Virus record (IMG/VR): IMGVR_UViG_3300025141_000969
Span: 1 to 20,774 of that record
Direction: 5' to 3' (one strand)
DNA length: 20,774 nt
From: a virus
Shown one piece after another: positions 7,491 to 15,218 of this stretch. Within the stretch, counting starts at the first letter, position 1. Each line of letters starts with the position of its first letter. Both the position numbers and the translations under genes were made by a program. Below the pieces are notes generated by a model, which worked only from the letters and a program-made list of their open reading frames with translations, searched no databases and was not told where the DNA came from.

Positions 7491-7661
7491 TTATTTCTTA
7501 GCAGTTGTTTCTAAAGCTTTAACTAAAGCCCAAAACTTCTTCATCAACGCACTTCTTTCTTTAGAAGAAATTTTACCATCTTGCATACTTGCAACTGATA
7601 CTTCTACTAAATCTAAAAGTTCCGGAAGAATACCTCTGTACTTAAAAATCATTCTAAGCAT
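7491..7661 (-). CDS. 56-residue helical protein, unknown function
   Basis: The start at 7661 is chosen because AAAGGAG stands five bases upstream; a longer form from 7703 would overlap the helicase gene and has no such site. The protein is two basic-amphipathic helices (about 8-26 and 32-53) around a DGKISSKE turn (28-35), which recalls an EF-hand-like loop without its full ligand set. No membrane segment is evident. Lying between helicase and primase, it could be a loader or adaptor for them, but nothing in the sequence proves this. Confidence 0.7.
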   Translation of the reverse strand: MLRMIFKYRGILPELLDLVEVSVASMQDGKISSKERSALMKKFWALVKALETTAKK

Positions 7662-7686
7662 ACTTACTCCTTTAACTTTTCTTTTA

Positions 7687-8991
7687 TTAATAATCTCTCT
7701 CATCTCTATTATACTCTCTAATTAAACCTTTATCAACATCCCATTTTAAGCTGAATTGATAAACAGGTAAATCTCCATCTCTATATTTTTGAAATTTAAT
7801 ATCTCTTTGTCTATCTATAAGTCTGTATATCTTTCTATTATCATAAGTCTCTAGAGAAATTTCTGATTTATCGTTTTCTGGTTTTCTCATTGCAATGACC
7901 ACATCTGCAGCTCTAATTAATGCATCGCCAAAAGCTACTGCAGTTGGAGTAGGAAATTCTGAGGTATCTGAAGCTTCTCTAGTAGCTTGAGTAGAAACAA
8001 CTATTGGTATATTAAAAGATAATGAAAGGTTTTTAAGCCCATAAAATAACGAATGTGATTGTTCCCACATCTGTCTGTTACTTCCACTTTTAGTGGTTAC
8101 TAAATATACTCCATCTAAAACCACTAATTCAGGATTGTATTTTCTAATTAAAGTGGCTATTCCTTCTAATGAAATACTCGACTCTCCTTCTATATGATCA
8201 CATATTAACAGTTTTTTACCATTCGATTTCTCTAAAAATTCTTTATATTTATCCTCATCTATATCTCTTCCTGTTCTTAAACTTGTATGGGAAAATTCAT
8301 ACCCCATTTTTTGTGCTAATACGACATCTAATCTTAAACTTATAGCTTCTACAGGCATTTCAGTAGATACTAATAGAGTTTTAACCCCTTCTTTAACTGC
8401 TGTAGCTGCTATATCTACACACATCCAAGTCTTTCCTATAGTTGGTCGAGCATAAAAAGCTATTAATTCACCGGGTAACCACCCAACTCCCATGTTATTA
8501 AGGACACTAAAAGGTGTTTTAATGCCTCTTAGCCCATCTTTAGTGTTCTCCCTTTCCTCTTTTCTTTTAATCCAGCTTTTAAATCTTTCATCACTACCTT
8601 TATCATACTCTACTATATCCTCGTCTCCATGAATTATAACATCATCTAATAAAGAACTTATTTGAGATATAGCTTTTTTAGGATTTTCTTGTAATAACTC
8701 TTTATTGTTTTGAAAGGCTCTAACAGCCCCTCTAAAAGTGACTTGGTTCTTAAAAACTTGGATTAAATAATCTAAATTATTGTCTGCAGCTTCCGGATTA
8801 AGCTCTGGAAAATTAGCTTTTAACAGCGAATGGGGAGGGAATTCACCATTTTCATCTACATAAGCATTTAACCATTTAAATGGTTTACCATGTTTGGCGA
8901 AATCTGAAGAAGAATATTTAAATTTTCTTAAAGCTACTTTACTGTTTAGGTTAAAAATTAAACCTGATTCTATAAACTCATTATTTTCCAT
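7687..8991 (-). CDS. DnaB-type replicative helicase
   Basis: The 434-residue protein has an N-terminal helical part (about 1-120) and a RecA-like motor. Walker A reads ARPTIGKT (181-188), with Ala in place of the usual first Gly. The STEMP segment gives the catalytic Glu211, as in DnaB LEMP. Walker B is LVVLDG (289-294), and VVSTQ (331-335) gives the sensor Gln. DRQRD (393-397) fits the DnaB arginine-finger region. The N-terminal domain is shorter than that of bacterial DnaB. It should unwind the fork as a hexamer, with the separate primase. AGGAT precedes the start by four bases, and the upstream stop is two bases away. No loader of the DnaC type is seen nearby. Confidence 0.92.
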   Translation of the reverse strand: MENNEFIESGLIFNLNSKVALRKFKYSSSDFAKHGKPFKWLNAYVDENGEFPPHSLLKANFPELNPEAADNNLDYLIQVFKNQVTFRGAVRAFQNNKELLQENPKKAISQISSLLDDVIIHGDEDIVEYDKGSDERFKSWIKRKEERENTKDGLRGIKTPFSVLNNMGVGWLPGELIAFYARPTIGKTWMCVDIAATAVKEGVKTLLVSTEMPVEAISLRLDVVLAQKMGYEFSHTSLRTGRDIDEDKYKEFLEKSNGKKLLICDHIEGESSISLEGIATLIRKYNPELVVLDGVYLVTTKSGSNRQMWEQSHSLFYGLKNLSLSFNIPIVVSTQATREASDTSEFPTPTAVAFGDALIRAADVVIAMRKPENDKSEISLETYDNRKIYRLIDRQRDIKFQKYRDGDLPVYQFSLKWDVDKGLIREYNRDERDY

Positions 8992-8993
8992 TG

Positions 8994-9236
8994 TTATCCT
9001 ATTGGGTATACTATTCTATTACTATTATTTTCTAAATATACATAATATTCTACATCATCTTTTGTATTGTTGTCAACATATGTCTTTGCTAATTTAAAAA
9101 TTGTATATTTTTCTTCTTCCCAAGTTTTATTTGTTTTTTTATTACGACCTATAATAATATATCTCCCTTCTTGTAGATTCTCTATCACTTCTTTTTTATA
9201 AAACCCACCACCCCCTCTTCTTTTTTTAAGTGGCAT
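8994..9236 (-). CDS. Small basic protein, unknown function
   Basis: From the ATG at 9236 (80 residues) it begins with a very basic, glycine-rich stretch (KKRRGGGGFYKK, 4-15). Alternating segments that look like beta strands follow (GRYIIIGRN, EEKYTIFKLAKTYV, DVEYYVYLEN). The ATG has GAGGA about five bases upstream, whereas the in-frame ATG at 9263 has no ribosome site. The gene overlaps the end of the sigma factor gene by 11 bases, so both are likely made together. The basic start suits nucleic acid or RNA polymerase contact, but that is inference only. Confidence 0.7.
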   Translation of the reverse strand: MPLKKRRGGGGFYKKEVIENLQEGRYIIIGRNKKTNKTWEEEKYTIFKLAKTYVDNNTKDDVEYYVYLENNSNRIVYPIG

Positions 9237-9762
9237 CAACTTCCTCTTTATATAAACATTCAAATTTCTTTCTAATTTTATTTCTTACTCTATAAGCAGA
9301 TTCTTCTAAATCTTCACTAATTTCTGTCATTGTTAAATCTTCAAATCTTAATTCTATATATCTTTTTTCTTTTTCGGTTAATTTTAAATTGTCTAAAACA
9401 TCAAATATTTCAATTTCGTCTATGAAAGCTGAAGCTTTTAAATCTTCTAAAGCTTTGGAAACTTTAAGAGGTACATATTCTGATTCACTATATACAATTA
9501 ATTTATCCATACTAGTAGGGTGAAGCCTTTTCTGTGCTTGAGATATAAAAGTTCTAATAGTGTTTATCATAGCTGTATGTAAATATGTATGGAAAGATAC
9601 TTTTTTATTTGGATCAAATTTTTTGGCAGCTTTTACAATTACTATTCTAAGTTCTTGAACTAAATCTTCTTTATCCATGCCTTGAATTGAAGTAGTAGCT
9701 AAAATTCTATGTATTTTAGGTTCCCATTGTTCGATTAATTGATTTGTAACTTCCATTTTCAT
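9226..9762 (-). CDS. Sigma-70-like RNA polymerase sigma factor
   Basis: From the ATG at 9762 (178 residues) it has a region 2-like block: MDKEDLVQELRIVIVKAAKKF (29-49) with the conserved D-L-x-Q-E, then FHTYLHTAMINTIRTFISQAQ (57-77). A region 4-like block follows, LKLTEKEKRYIELRF and MTEISEDLEESAYRVRNKIRKKF (126-167), the helix-turn-helix that reads -35 elements. It lacks regions 1.1 and 3, so it is ECF/SigF-sized or like phage late sigmas. It should redirect host RNA polymerase to viral promoters. AGGAG stands eight bases before this ATG. The gene overlaps the upstream zinc-finger gene by 47 bases. The bacterial-type factor is the best single sign of a bacterial host. Confidence 0.9.
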   Translation of the reverse strand: MKMEVTNQLIEQWEPKIHRILATTSIQGMDKEDLVQELRIVIVKAAKKFDPNKKVSFHTYLHTAMINTIRTFISQAQKRLHPTSMDKLIVYSESEYVPLKVSKALEDLKASAFIDEIEIFDVLDNLKLTEKEKRYIELRFEDLTMTEISEDLEESAYRVRNKIRKKFECLYKEEVDAT

Positions 9763-10201
9763 CTTTAAATCTCCTATCTTTTGTTTCACAAATTTTTCTA
9801 CAATATGCTTTTTCAGAGCCTAAATTATGAGCTTGTATTATTTGAGACCTCCATTTTATAAAAGGCTTTCCTTCTCTTGGGCATTTCTTATAAGAACAAG
9901 TTAATTCTATCTTATAATAATTTGTTTTACAAGTAATAGAACAGAATGTTTTCTCAGCTTCTCTCTCGTTATAATGATTTTTTCTTTTAATCGTCATAAC
10001 TAACTCTTTACATTTAGCACAATATACATGTCTACTGTTTAATCCACTTGGAATTTTAGTAATTACTCCATTTTCTTTTAAGACTTTATGTACATAGCTT
10101 CTAGTGTAACCCATCCTTTTGGCTATCTCACTAGTACGCATAAAAGGATTTTGCGTTTTATAGCGTATAACTTTAGTTTTTGTAGGTATTCTTCTAGGCA
10201 T
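9716..10201 (-). CDS. Helix-turn-helix and double zinc-finger DNA-binding protein
   Basis: The 161-residue basic protein starts with a helix-turn-helix (about 19-45; RTSEIAKRMGYTRSYVHKVLKENG has the usual A-x3-G-x5-V spacing). It then has two cysteine quartets: Cys61, 64, 87, 91 and Cys102, 107, 134, 138. Each is two Cys pairs about 23-27 residues apart, as in treble-clef zinc fingers. No HNH catalytic histidines stand out. It is likely a sequence-specific regulator. The 47-base overlap with the sigma factor gene suggests that the two are coexpressed and may act together, perhaps as activator and sigma. AAAGG precedes the start. It is the first gene after the tail hub-like protein, at the border of structural and DNA genes. 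Confidence 0.8.
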   Translation of the reverse strand: MPRRIPTKTKVIRYKTQNPFMRTSEIAKRMGYTRSYVHKVLKENGVITKIPSGLNSRHVYCAKCKELVMTIKRKNHYNEREAEKTFCSITCKTNYYKIELTCSYKKCPREGKPFIKWRSQIIQAHNLGSEKAYCRKICETKDRRFKDENGSYKSINRTMGT

Positions 10202-10209
10202 TTAAACCT

Positions 10210-13200
10210 TTAAAAATTCATTAAATGAGTATGTTCTGCATCAGTTAATAATCTAGCGTCGTAATAAGTAGGAAGTAGGGAATTTGTAGCAAAATTATAT
10301 ACTTGAGCTACATCTCCTTGATTAGCCTGATCTTGGTTGGCTGCTCCTCCTTTTATAATGGCTATCACTACTGAATCTTGAGGAAAGTCTGTAGATGTCC
10401 AATTTATTATAGTTTGTACTTGAAATTCATTTGGATGTTCATCATTCCAAAATAATATATAATGACTATTTAATCCCATATCAGCATTCAATATATCGGC
10501 ATCTTTAGTTGAACCTGCTCTAATTACATATTCTTCTCCTGTATCTAATATTAATGTTCTAGAAGCTGCTGATTGTTCTTTATGTGGTTGGCTTGAACTA
10601 TATCCCCAACGAATTTCTTTAGCTCTTTGAACAAAAACAGCTGCATCATCTACATGAGTTGAACTTCCTTGCAAAGCTCTAACTACTGTAAGTTCATTAC
10701 TTGAAACACTTGATACTAACATGGTCTCACTATTAGAAGCATCAGATACACATAGTAATTGTCCTGCAGAAAAATGAGCTCCATTATCTACATCAAATGT
10801 TGTGCCTCCTGTACCTGTTATTGCCCCATTTAATAATGATCCTGAAGGAGCTTGATTTGAAATATACATTACTTCATTAGTATCTTTTCCTAAAGCAAAT
10901 TTCTGTTGTGACCTATCTCTTTTAATATGATAAATACTTCTTTCTACAATTTCATTAGCTAAAAGTTCAGTTGTAATAGGATATTTTAATATGTCTGATG
11001 TTTCCTTTTTAATAGTTTCAAATTCTGTTTTTAAAACACTATTTAAATCGCTAAAAGTTAAACTAATGATTAAGTGATCATCATTTATATTAGCTAAATC
11101 ATTATCTATTCTTACTATATCTCCTGATCTAATAGGTACATATATTTTTATAAATTGTCCTGCTGCTAATGCTGTATCATCTGCCCACTCTTCAGTTGTT
11201 CTTCCATTTATTTGAATTCCCTGAATTGATCCTGAAGCAATAACTGCTTTATTTGTTCTATCATCTAAAATATCTGATATATACGCATGAGGCCATACCT
11301 CTTTTATTACAGCTCCTATTAATTGCTCTTCATCTGGAGTATAGGTGTGGGCTTCATTTCTTTGAACTCCTGTAAAAGTATTAGATGTTTTACCACTATA
11401 ATCAAATAATTCATTTCCTATTTGTAGGGTTCCTGAAGAGGGAAAATTTGTAGTAGCATTAGCGTCTATTATACCTGATCCTGTCATAGCAGTAGAAGAG
11501 GATATAGTAGTTCTTACAGTAGTTTGAGCTGGGTCTTTAGTAAAGTTAATATCTTCATATTTTTCTATAGCCATTCCTGTCTTTATTCCCCATTTTCTAG
11601 GGTCTATATAATGTGCTGAATTAGATAATAAAGCCACATCTACTCCATGACCTGCTGAAAGATTACTAGTTTTTCCAACTACAGTAGAATATGGATATTT
11701 AGCTATAGAGAAAAGCCCATTAAGACTATTTGTTTGATGACTATTAATTAAAGACGCTGTAATAGCCTCTCTTATATCTTTTTTATTATTTATACCTGTT
11801 AATCTAACTCTTTTTACTCTAGGCATTCCATATTTTTCTCTTAGTCTACCTTCACTTGGTTTCACATAAGAAGTTATTGCCGAAGTATTTCCTACCATTT
11901 TAGTTAATAAATATATTTTAGTATCATCGTCATGAGTAGCTGCTACTGTAGAGCCTACTCCTCTTGTACAACCTGTTAAATTTTCACTACTTATACCTGT
12001 ATAAGTTATGATTTCATCGTCTATCATTATAGCCCCAGCACTTGGTAAGTCACTAGCATCATCTAAAGTTATAGTAGTCTCACTATCATCTAAATCTTCG
12101 TTTAATTGTTGTTGTATGGGTGGAAAAAAGATTAAATCTACTCTAGAACCTGCTGCATGTTCAGTTGCATTAGTACCATTAGCCCCTCTTTTAGCTACTG
12201 TATATGTTCTAGTACTTAAAGAACTTACAATTATATCTTCTTTTCCTATTCTTAACATACAATGTAAGTTTGGAAAATCATCTCCATCATATAAAGTAGC
12301 GTCTTTTAATACTACCGAACTAGCACTTGACGTTAAATCAGTATTTAAAGTTGTTGATACTCTAGGTATATCTGAAATTAATACATATCCATTAGTTGCT
12401 GCTGTTATACTTGTTTGATGTTGTACTCTACATATTTCATTTGTAGCCGATCCTAAATATCCCCCAAGTCCTGATGAAGCAGGGGATTGAATTATTTCCC
12501 ATTTTTTCACACTAATAAAATTACTTCCATTATCATAAGATAATTTTAAAAATTCAGGGGCTTTCTTTATAGTAATTGTAGCATTATCTGAATGAGTTGC
12601 AGCAGAAGTATTATTGTAATTTCTTACTACAGTTAATGATGCATTAACACTAGTTATTAACATCTCTTCATTATCAATTTTAATAACATCTCCTGCCTGA
12701 AAAGCATCTGCCCTATCTACAGTTACGCCTGTTTCACTAGAATCTAAGTCTTCGGCTAATAAAGTACCACCTGCACTTATAAATTCGTCTCCTTCAAATA
12801 ATAAATCTCTCCAATGATATTCTCCACTAATCTCTCTTGCATATAATAACTCAAAAGTTTTATGTTTTGTATGTCCTGCTGGAATAGAATCATCTGAAAG
12901 GCCGGTTTCTGGATAATATACAACCCCTTCTGTAAACAATTCATTATTTTCTTCTGTAAAAGAGAAACTTGGGTACATTAAAGCTTTTGCTTTTGATACA
13001 TAATAAGCAGTTTTATTACTTAAATGGGCAGCTGCTGTAGTTCCTACTATATAAACTACTGTATTATCGTCATGAGCTACAGCTGTAGTACCATCGTATG
13101 CTCTAGTTACAGTTAAAGTGTTTGTAGATATGCCTGTTACAAACATTCTTTCATCTTTAACTTGAATTACATTTCCTTGAGCAAAATGACTTCCATCATC

Positions 13201-14523
13201 TACGTCTATTCCTGTTTCTGAATCATCTAAAGCTTCGGCTAATAAGGAACCTGAAGCTGTTTTAGGTATGGAATCTGCTCCTGAACCTCTTACACAATTA
13301 GATAGAGTTGTAGGTATAGCTTTATCATGTGATCCATATTCAATATATTCACTATCTATATAAATTACACCCCCATCACTTGGAAAAGTAAGAGCATTAT
13401 CTAATACAATTGTAGTATCATTATAAGCAATGTTTCCTAATACTTTAGCCCCTATATTTTGATTCTGACTATTATGTTCCGTAGCTACATAACCTGAATC
13501 TGCTGTATAAGCTATAGTAAGTCCTTTAGCTTTTAATGGAGCCCCACCTGAATCTAATGAAGGTCTAGTAAATTTTTGAAAATAATTCATAGTTTGTGGG
13601 GGAGCAGGAACATTTTGCTGTGCTGTTTTTACATTAGGGTCTACATAATAATTAAATCCATGCTTTCCTTCAAATAACAATTTAACTACATCATTATCAC
13701 TATGTGAAGCTGCTGTAGTATTATCCGAAGGTCTTACACAACCTGTAAATGTTGTACCTAGAGTAAGCCCTGTATATTCAATTATTTCTGTTCCTATTAA
13801 TATTTTCCCAGCTGTTGGGAATCCTGAAGTGTCTTCTACTACAATACTAGTTACAGAATCATTAATTCCAGCTGTTAAAGCTGTTGTATGTGAATGTGGC
13901 TCTGATTCAGCTAGTTTAGAAATAGAATTTATTAAATTCCTTCCATCTTTAGTTAAATCTATTTTAGAAGTTGATCCCATAAGGGTAGGAGATTTAGTAA
14001 ATTTAGCACTAGAATTTTTTACAAATTCATGATCACTATTTATTGAATCTTCAATATCAATAATTCCAGCATTTCTAATTCCTCTAGTTATTATATCTGA
14101 TCTTTTAGTTAAATTATCTGAAAATCCTTCTAAATTATCGGCAGTATGTCTCCAAGAATCTGTTTGAAAATCTTGAAGCTGTCGTAAAGCATCTGAACAA
14201 GTAAGCATTAATTCACTACCTGTTGTTTCACTTGCTATTTCTTCAACATTATATATTTTACCTGCAAATAATATTGAATGTGTTTCAGTATCGGTTATCC
14301 TTACATCTATAAATTCAGTAAAAACCCCATTAAAATAGCCCTTTCTATTAGCTTCTGTTGCAGAATAGATATTAGTAGGATTATCTTGTATTCTTACTAC
14401 AGCTACTCTAGATTGTCCTATTAAATCTGTTATAATACATCCTAGATAAGCCTCTTGACCTTCTCTAAGGGGTCGTTTCCATCTAGACCCATCCCAATAT
14501 TGAAATTTAGTTATTTGTGCCAT
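10210..14523 (-). CDS. Very large tail hub/tail-tip protein with eight repeated beta modules
   Basis: The 1437-residue protein begins with a domain (about 1-125) ending in LFAGKIYNVEEI and LMLTCSDALRQL. This resembles the first domain of tail hub proteins of the gp27/Tal type. A second hub-like block lies at about 1075-1170 (PIRSGDIVRID, DDHLIISLTFSD). Between and after them are eight modules of about 70 residues with the pattern DSETG.TVDD...F..GDVI.I..E.M.VT......LTV.R...GT.AA.H. The rest is hydrophilic sequence. The C-terminus (1303-1437) has no repeat and ends TDAEHTHLMNF. It is likely the end of the tail, with the modules added to contact the host. The start overlaps the upstream stop as TAATG. 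No peptidase or lysozyme motif was found. Confidence 0.88.
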   Translation of the reverse strand: MAQITKFQYWDGSRWKRPLREGQEAYLGCIITDLIGQSRVAVVRIQDNPTNIYSATEANRKGYFNGVFTEFIDVRITDTETHSILFAGKIYNVEEIASETTGSELMLTCSDALRQLQDFQTDSWRHTADNLEGFSDNLTKRSDIITRGIRNAGIIDIEDSINSDHEFVKNSSAKFTKSPTLMGSTSKIDLTKDGRNLINSISKLAESEPHSHTTALTAGINDSVTSIVVEDTSGFPTAGKILIGTEIIEYTGLTLGTTFTGCVRPSDNTTAASHSDNDVVKLLFEGKHGFNYYVDPNVKTAQQNVPAPPQTMNYFQKFTRPSLDSGGAPLKAKGLTIAYTADSGYVATEHNSQNQNIGAKVLGNIAYNDTTIVLDNALTFPSDGGVIYIDSEYIEYGSHDKAIPTTLSNCVRGSGADSIPKTASGSLLAEALDDSETGIDVDDGSHFAQGNVIQVKDERMFVTGISTNTLTVTRAYDGTTAVAHDDNTVVYIVGTTAAAHLSNKTAYYVSKAKALMYPSFSFTEENNELFTEGVVYYPETGLSDDSIPAGHTKHKTFELLYAREISGEYHWRDLLFEGDEFISAGGTLLAEDLDSSETGVTVDRADAFQAGDVIKIDNEEMLITSVNASLTVVRNYNNTSAATHSDNATITIKKAPEFLKLSYDNGSNFISVKKWEIIQSPASSGLGGYLGSATNEICRVQHQTSITAATNGYVLISDIPRVSTTLNTDLTSSASSVVLKDATLYDGDDFPNLHCMLRIGKEDIIVSSLSTRTYTVAKRGANGTNATEHAAGSRVDLIFFPPIQQQLNEDLDDSETTITLDDASDLPSAGAIMIDDEIITYTGISSENLTGCTRGVGSTVAATHDDDTKIYLLTKMVGNTSAITSYVKPSEGRLREKYGMPRVKRVRLTGINNKKDIREAITASLINSHQTNSLNGLFSIAKYPYSTVVGKTSNLSAGHGVDVALLSNSAHYIDPRKWGIKTGMAIEKYEDINFTKDPAQTTVRTTISSSTAMTGSGIIDANATTNFPSSGTLQIGNELFDYSGKTSNTFTGVQRNEAHTYTPDEEQLIGAVIKEVWPHAYISDILDDRTNKAVIASGSIQGIQINGRTTEEWADDTALAAGQFIKIYVPIRSGDIVRIDNDLANINDDHLIISLTFSDLNSVLKTEFETIKKETSDILKYPITTELLANEIVERSIYHIKRDRSQQKFALGKDTNEVMYISNQAPSGSLLNGAITGTGGTTFDVDNGAHFSAGQLLCVSDASNSETMLVSSVSSNELTVVRALQGSSTHVDDAAVFVQRAKEIRWGYSSSQPHKEQSAASRTLILDTGEEYVIRAGSTKDADILNADMGLNSHYILFWNDEHPNEFQVQTIINWTSTDFPQDSVVIAIIKGGAANQDQANQGDVAQVYNFATNSLLPTYYDARLLTDAEHTHLMNF
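10627..10842 (-). repeat. Tail hub beta module 8
   Basis: Residues 1228-1299. GSLLNGAITG, TTFDVDNGAHFSAGQLLCV, ETMLVSSVSSNELTVVRALQGSSTHVDD. It is a closely related copy with the AHF and LTV.R strands kept. Confidence 0.75.
11311..11526 (-). repeat. Tail hub beta module 7
   Basis: Residues 1000-1071. ATTNFPSSGTLQIGNELFDYSG and FTGVQRNEAHTYTPDEEQLIG form a divergent copy just before the second hub-like block. Confidence 0.65.
11905..12117 (-). repeat. Tail hub beta module 6
   Basis: Residues 803-873. NEDLDDSETTITLDDAS, IMIDDEIITYTG and LTGCTRGVGSTVAATHDDD. The second-strand variant IITYTG is shared with modules 1 and 7. Confidence 0.8.
12127..12357 (-). repeat. Tail hub beta module 5
   Basis: Residues 723-799. 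A longer and divergent copy: DLTSSASSVVLKDATL, LRIGKEDIIVSS, TYTVAKRGANGTNATEH. Confidence 0.7.
12565..12771 (-). repeat. Tail hub beta module 4
   Basis: Residues 585-653. GGTLLAEDLDSSETGVTVD, FQAGDVIKIDNEEMLIT and SLTVVRNYNNTSAATHSDN are closely related to module 3. Confidence 0.85.
13045..13248 (-). repeat. Tail hub beta module 3
   Basis: Residues 426-493, the closest match to the module inserted in the tail tube protein: by hand count about 41 of 69 aligned positions are identical. It shares GSLLAE, DVDDG, AHDDN and the LTV.R strand. Confidence 0.85.
13246..13452 (-). repeat. Tail hub beta module 2
   Basis: Residues 358-426. It keeps the TTIVLDNALTFP and VIYIDSEYIEYG strands and the NCVRGSGADSIP end. 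The histidine of the usual AxxH end is missing. Confidence 0.65.
13675..13887 (-). repeat. Tail hub beta module 1
   Basis: Residues 213-283. It reads DSVTSIVVEDTSGFP...ILIGTEIIEYTG...TGCVRPSDNTTAASHSD, with strand pattern, turn and conserved H274. It is divergent from the best-matched modules. Confidence 0.75.
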
Positions 14524-15218
14524 TACTGTGTTCCATCTGCTAGTCCTGCCCCACTACGACCACCTTCTTCTCCTTCATTATTAACTCCCAACTGATAAGA
14601 ATAATTATTTTGATCGTAAGTTATTGCAGAAGCACTTTTATGTTGATCTAATCTTGTAGTTGCTACAAAAGAAAGGGAAAAATCATATCTATTCTCTTTA
14701 CCTGCAGCTAAATTAAAAGAAGCATTTTGAATGGCTACATTATATATAGCCCCACCTGTATGATTTAGCCCTGTAGGCTTAGTATGATAATTAGGAGTTG
14801 ATCCTACAGCTGGGTCTTGTCCTAATATTTCTAATTGTATAGGACTATCTGAAGAAGAAAAATGTACATAAAATACAAAATCTTCTAAAACATTTTTATA
14901 TGGAACATAATATTTTTGAGTAGAATGGTTTGTAGTATTGGGAGTATTATATAAAGTATATTCTAATACTTGCATATGATTAGTTGTAATATCTGCTACA
15001 TTAGGAAGACCTACTGTATCTATCACTCCTGATATTGATATATTTGGTCTTGTTACTCCTAAGTCTATTAAATTAGGTCTATTTTGAGGTATAGGTATTT
15101 GTATTGGAGTTTTTGTCAGAGTAACCGAAAATGTAGCTACTTGCAAAGCAAACCTATTAGTAGCTGAATTTTCACTTCCAGCATGATTTCCATCTCTTAA
15201 TAATATACTTAAACTCAT
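14523..15218 (-). CDS. Tail protein, Dit/baseplate-like
   Basis: The 231-residue protein comes between tape measure and tail hub-like genes, the usual place of a distal tail protein in siphoviruses. Segments such as RPNISISGVIDTVG (57-70) and YYVPYKNVLEDFVFYVHF (103-120) alternate as beta strands, and ENRYDFSLSFVATT lies near the end of the fold. Such PNI.I.G..D strands are seen in tail tip and tube-like jelly-roll proteins, but I recognise no defining motif. The C-terminal 25 residues are glycine-rich and flexible. The upstream gene's final codons AAG GAG serve as its ribosome site, and its TAA stop directly precedes the ATG. It is a structural protein; the exact role is inferred from order. 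Confidence 0.78.
   Translation of the reverse strand: MSLSILLRDGNHAGSENSATNRFALQVATFSVTLTKTPIQIPIPQNRPNLIDLGVTRPNISISGVIDTVGLPNVADITTNHMQVLEYTLYNTPNTTNHSTQKYYVPYKNVLEDFVFYVHFSSSDSPIQLEILGQDPAVGSTPNYHTKPTGLNHTGGAIYNVAIQNASFNLAAGKENRYDFSLSFVATTRLDQHKSASAITYDQNNYSYQLGVNNEGEEGGRSGAGLADGTQ

Noticed and set aside
7662-7703. Longer start of the small protein at 7703
   Set aside because: It would overlap the helicase end, and the AAAGGAG site favours the ATG at 7661.
7417-7725. 102-codon plus-strand frame across the primase start and the small protein
   Set aside because: It crosses three minus-strand genes whose starts and stops are well supported; the hydrophobic product looks like an AT-rich antisense translation.
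10202-10209. Transcription terminator between tail and regulator genes
   Set aside because: Only eight bases, holding a ribosome site; no stem-loop and T run.
12008-12418. 136-codon open frame on the plus strand
   Set aside because: It lies fully opposite the tail hub-like gene, has no ribosome site, and its open length follows from the repetitive low-complexity codons of the real gene.
10210-14523. Diversity-generating retroelement targeting the repeated modules
   Set aside because: No reverse transcriptase and no template repeat in the window; the differences among copies are general divergence.
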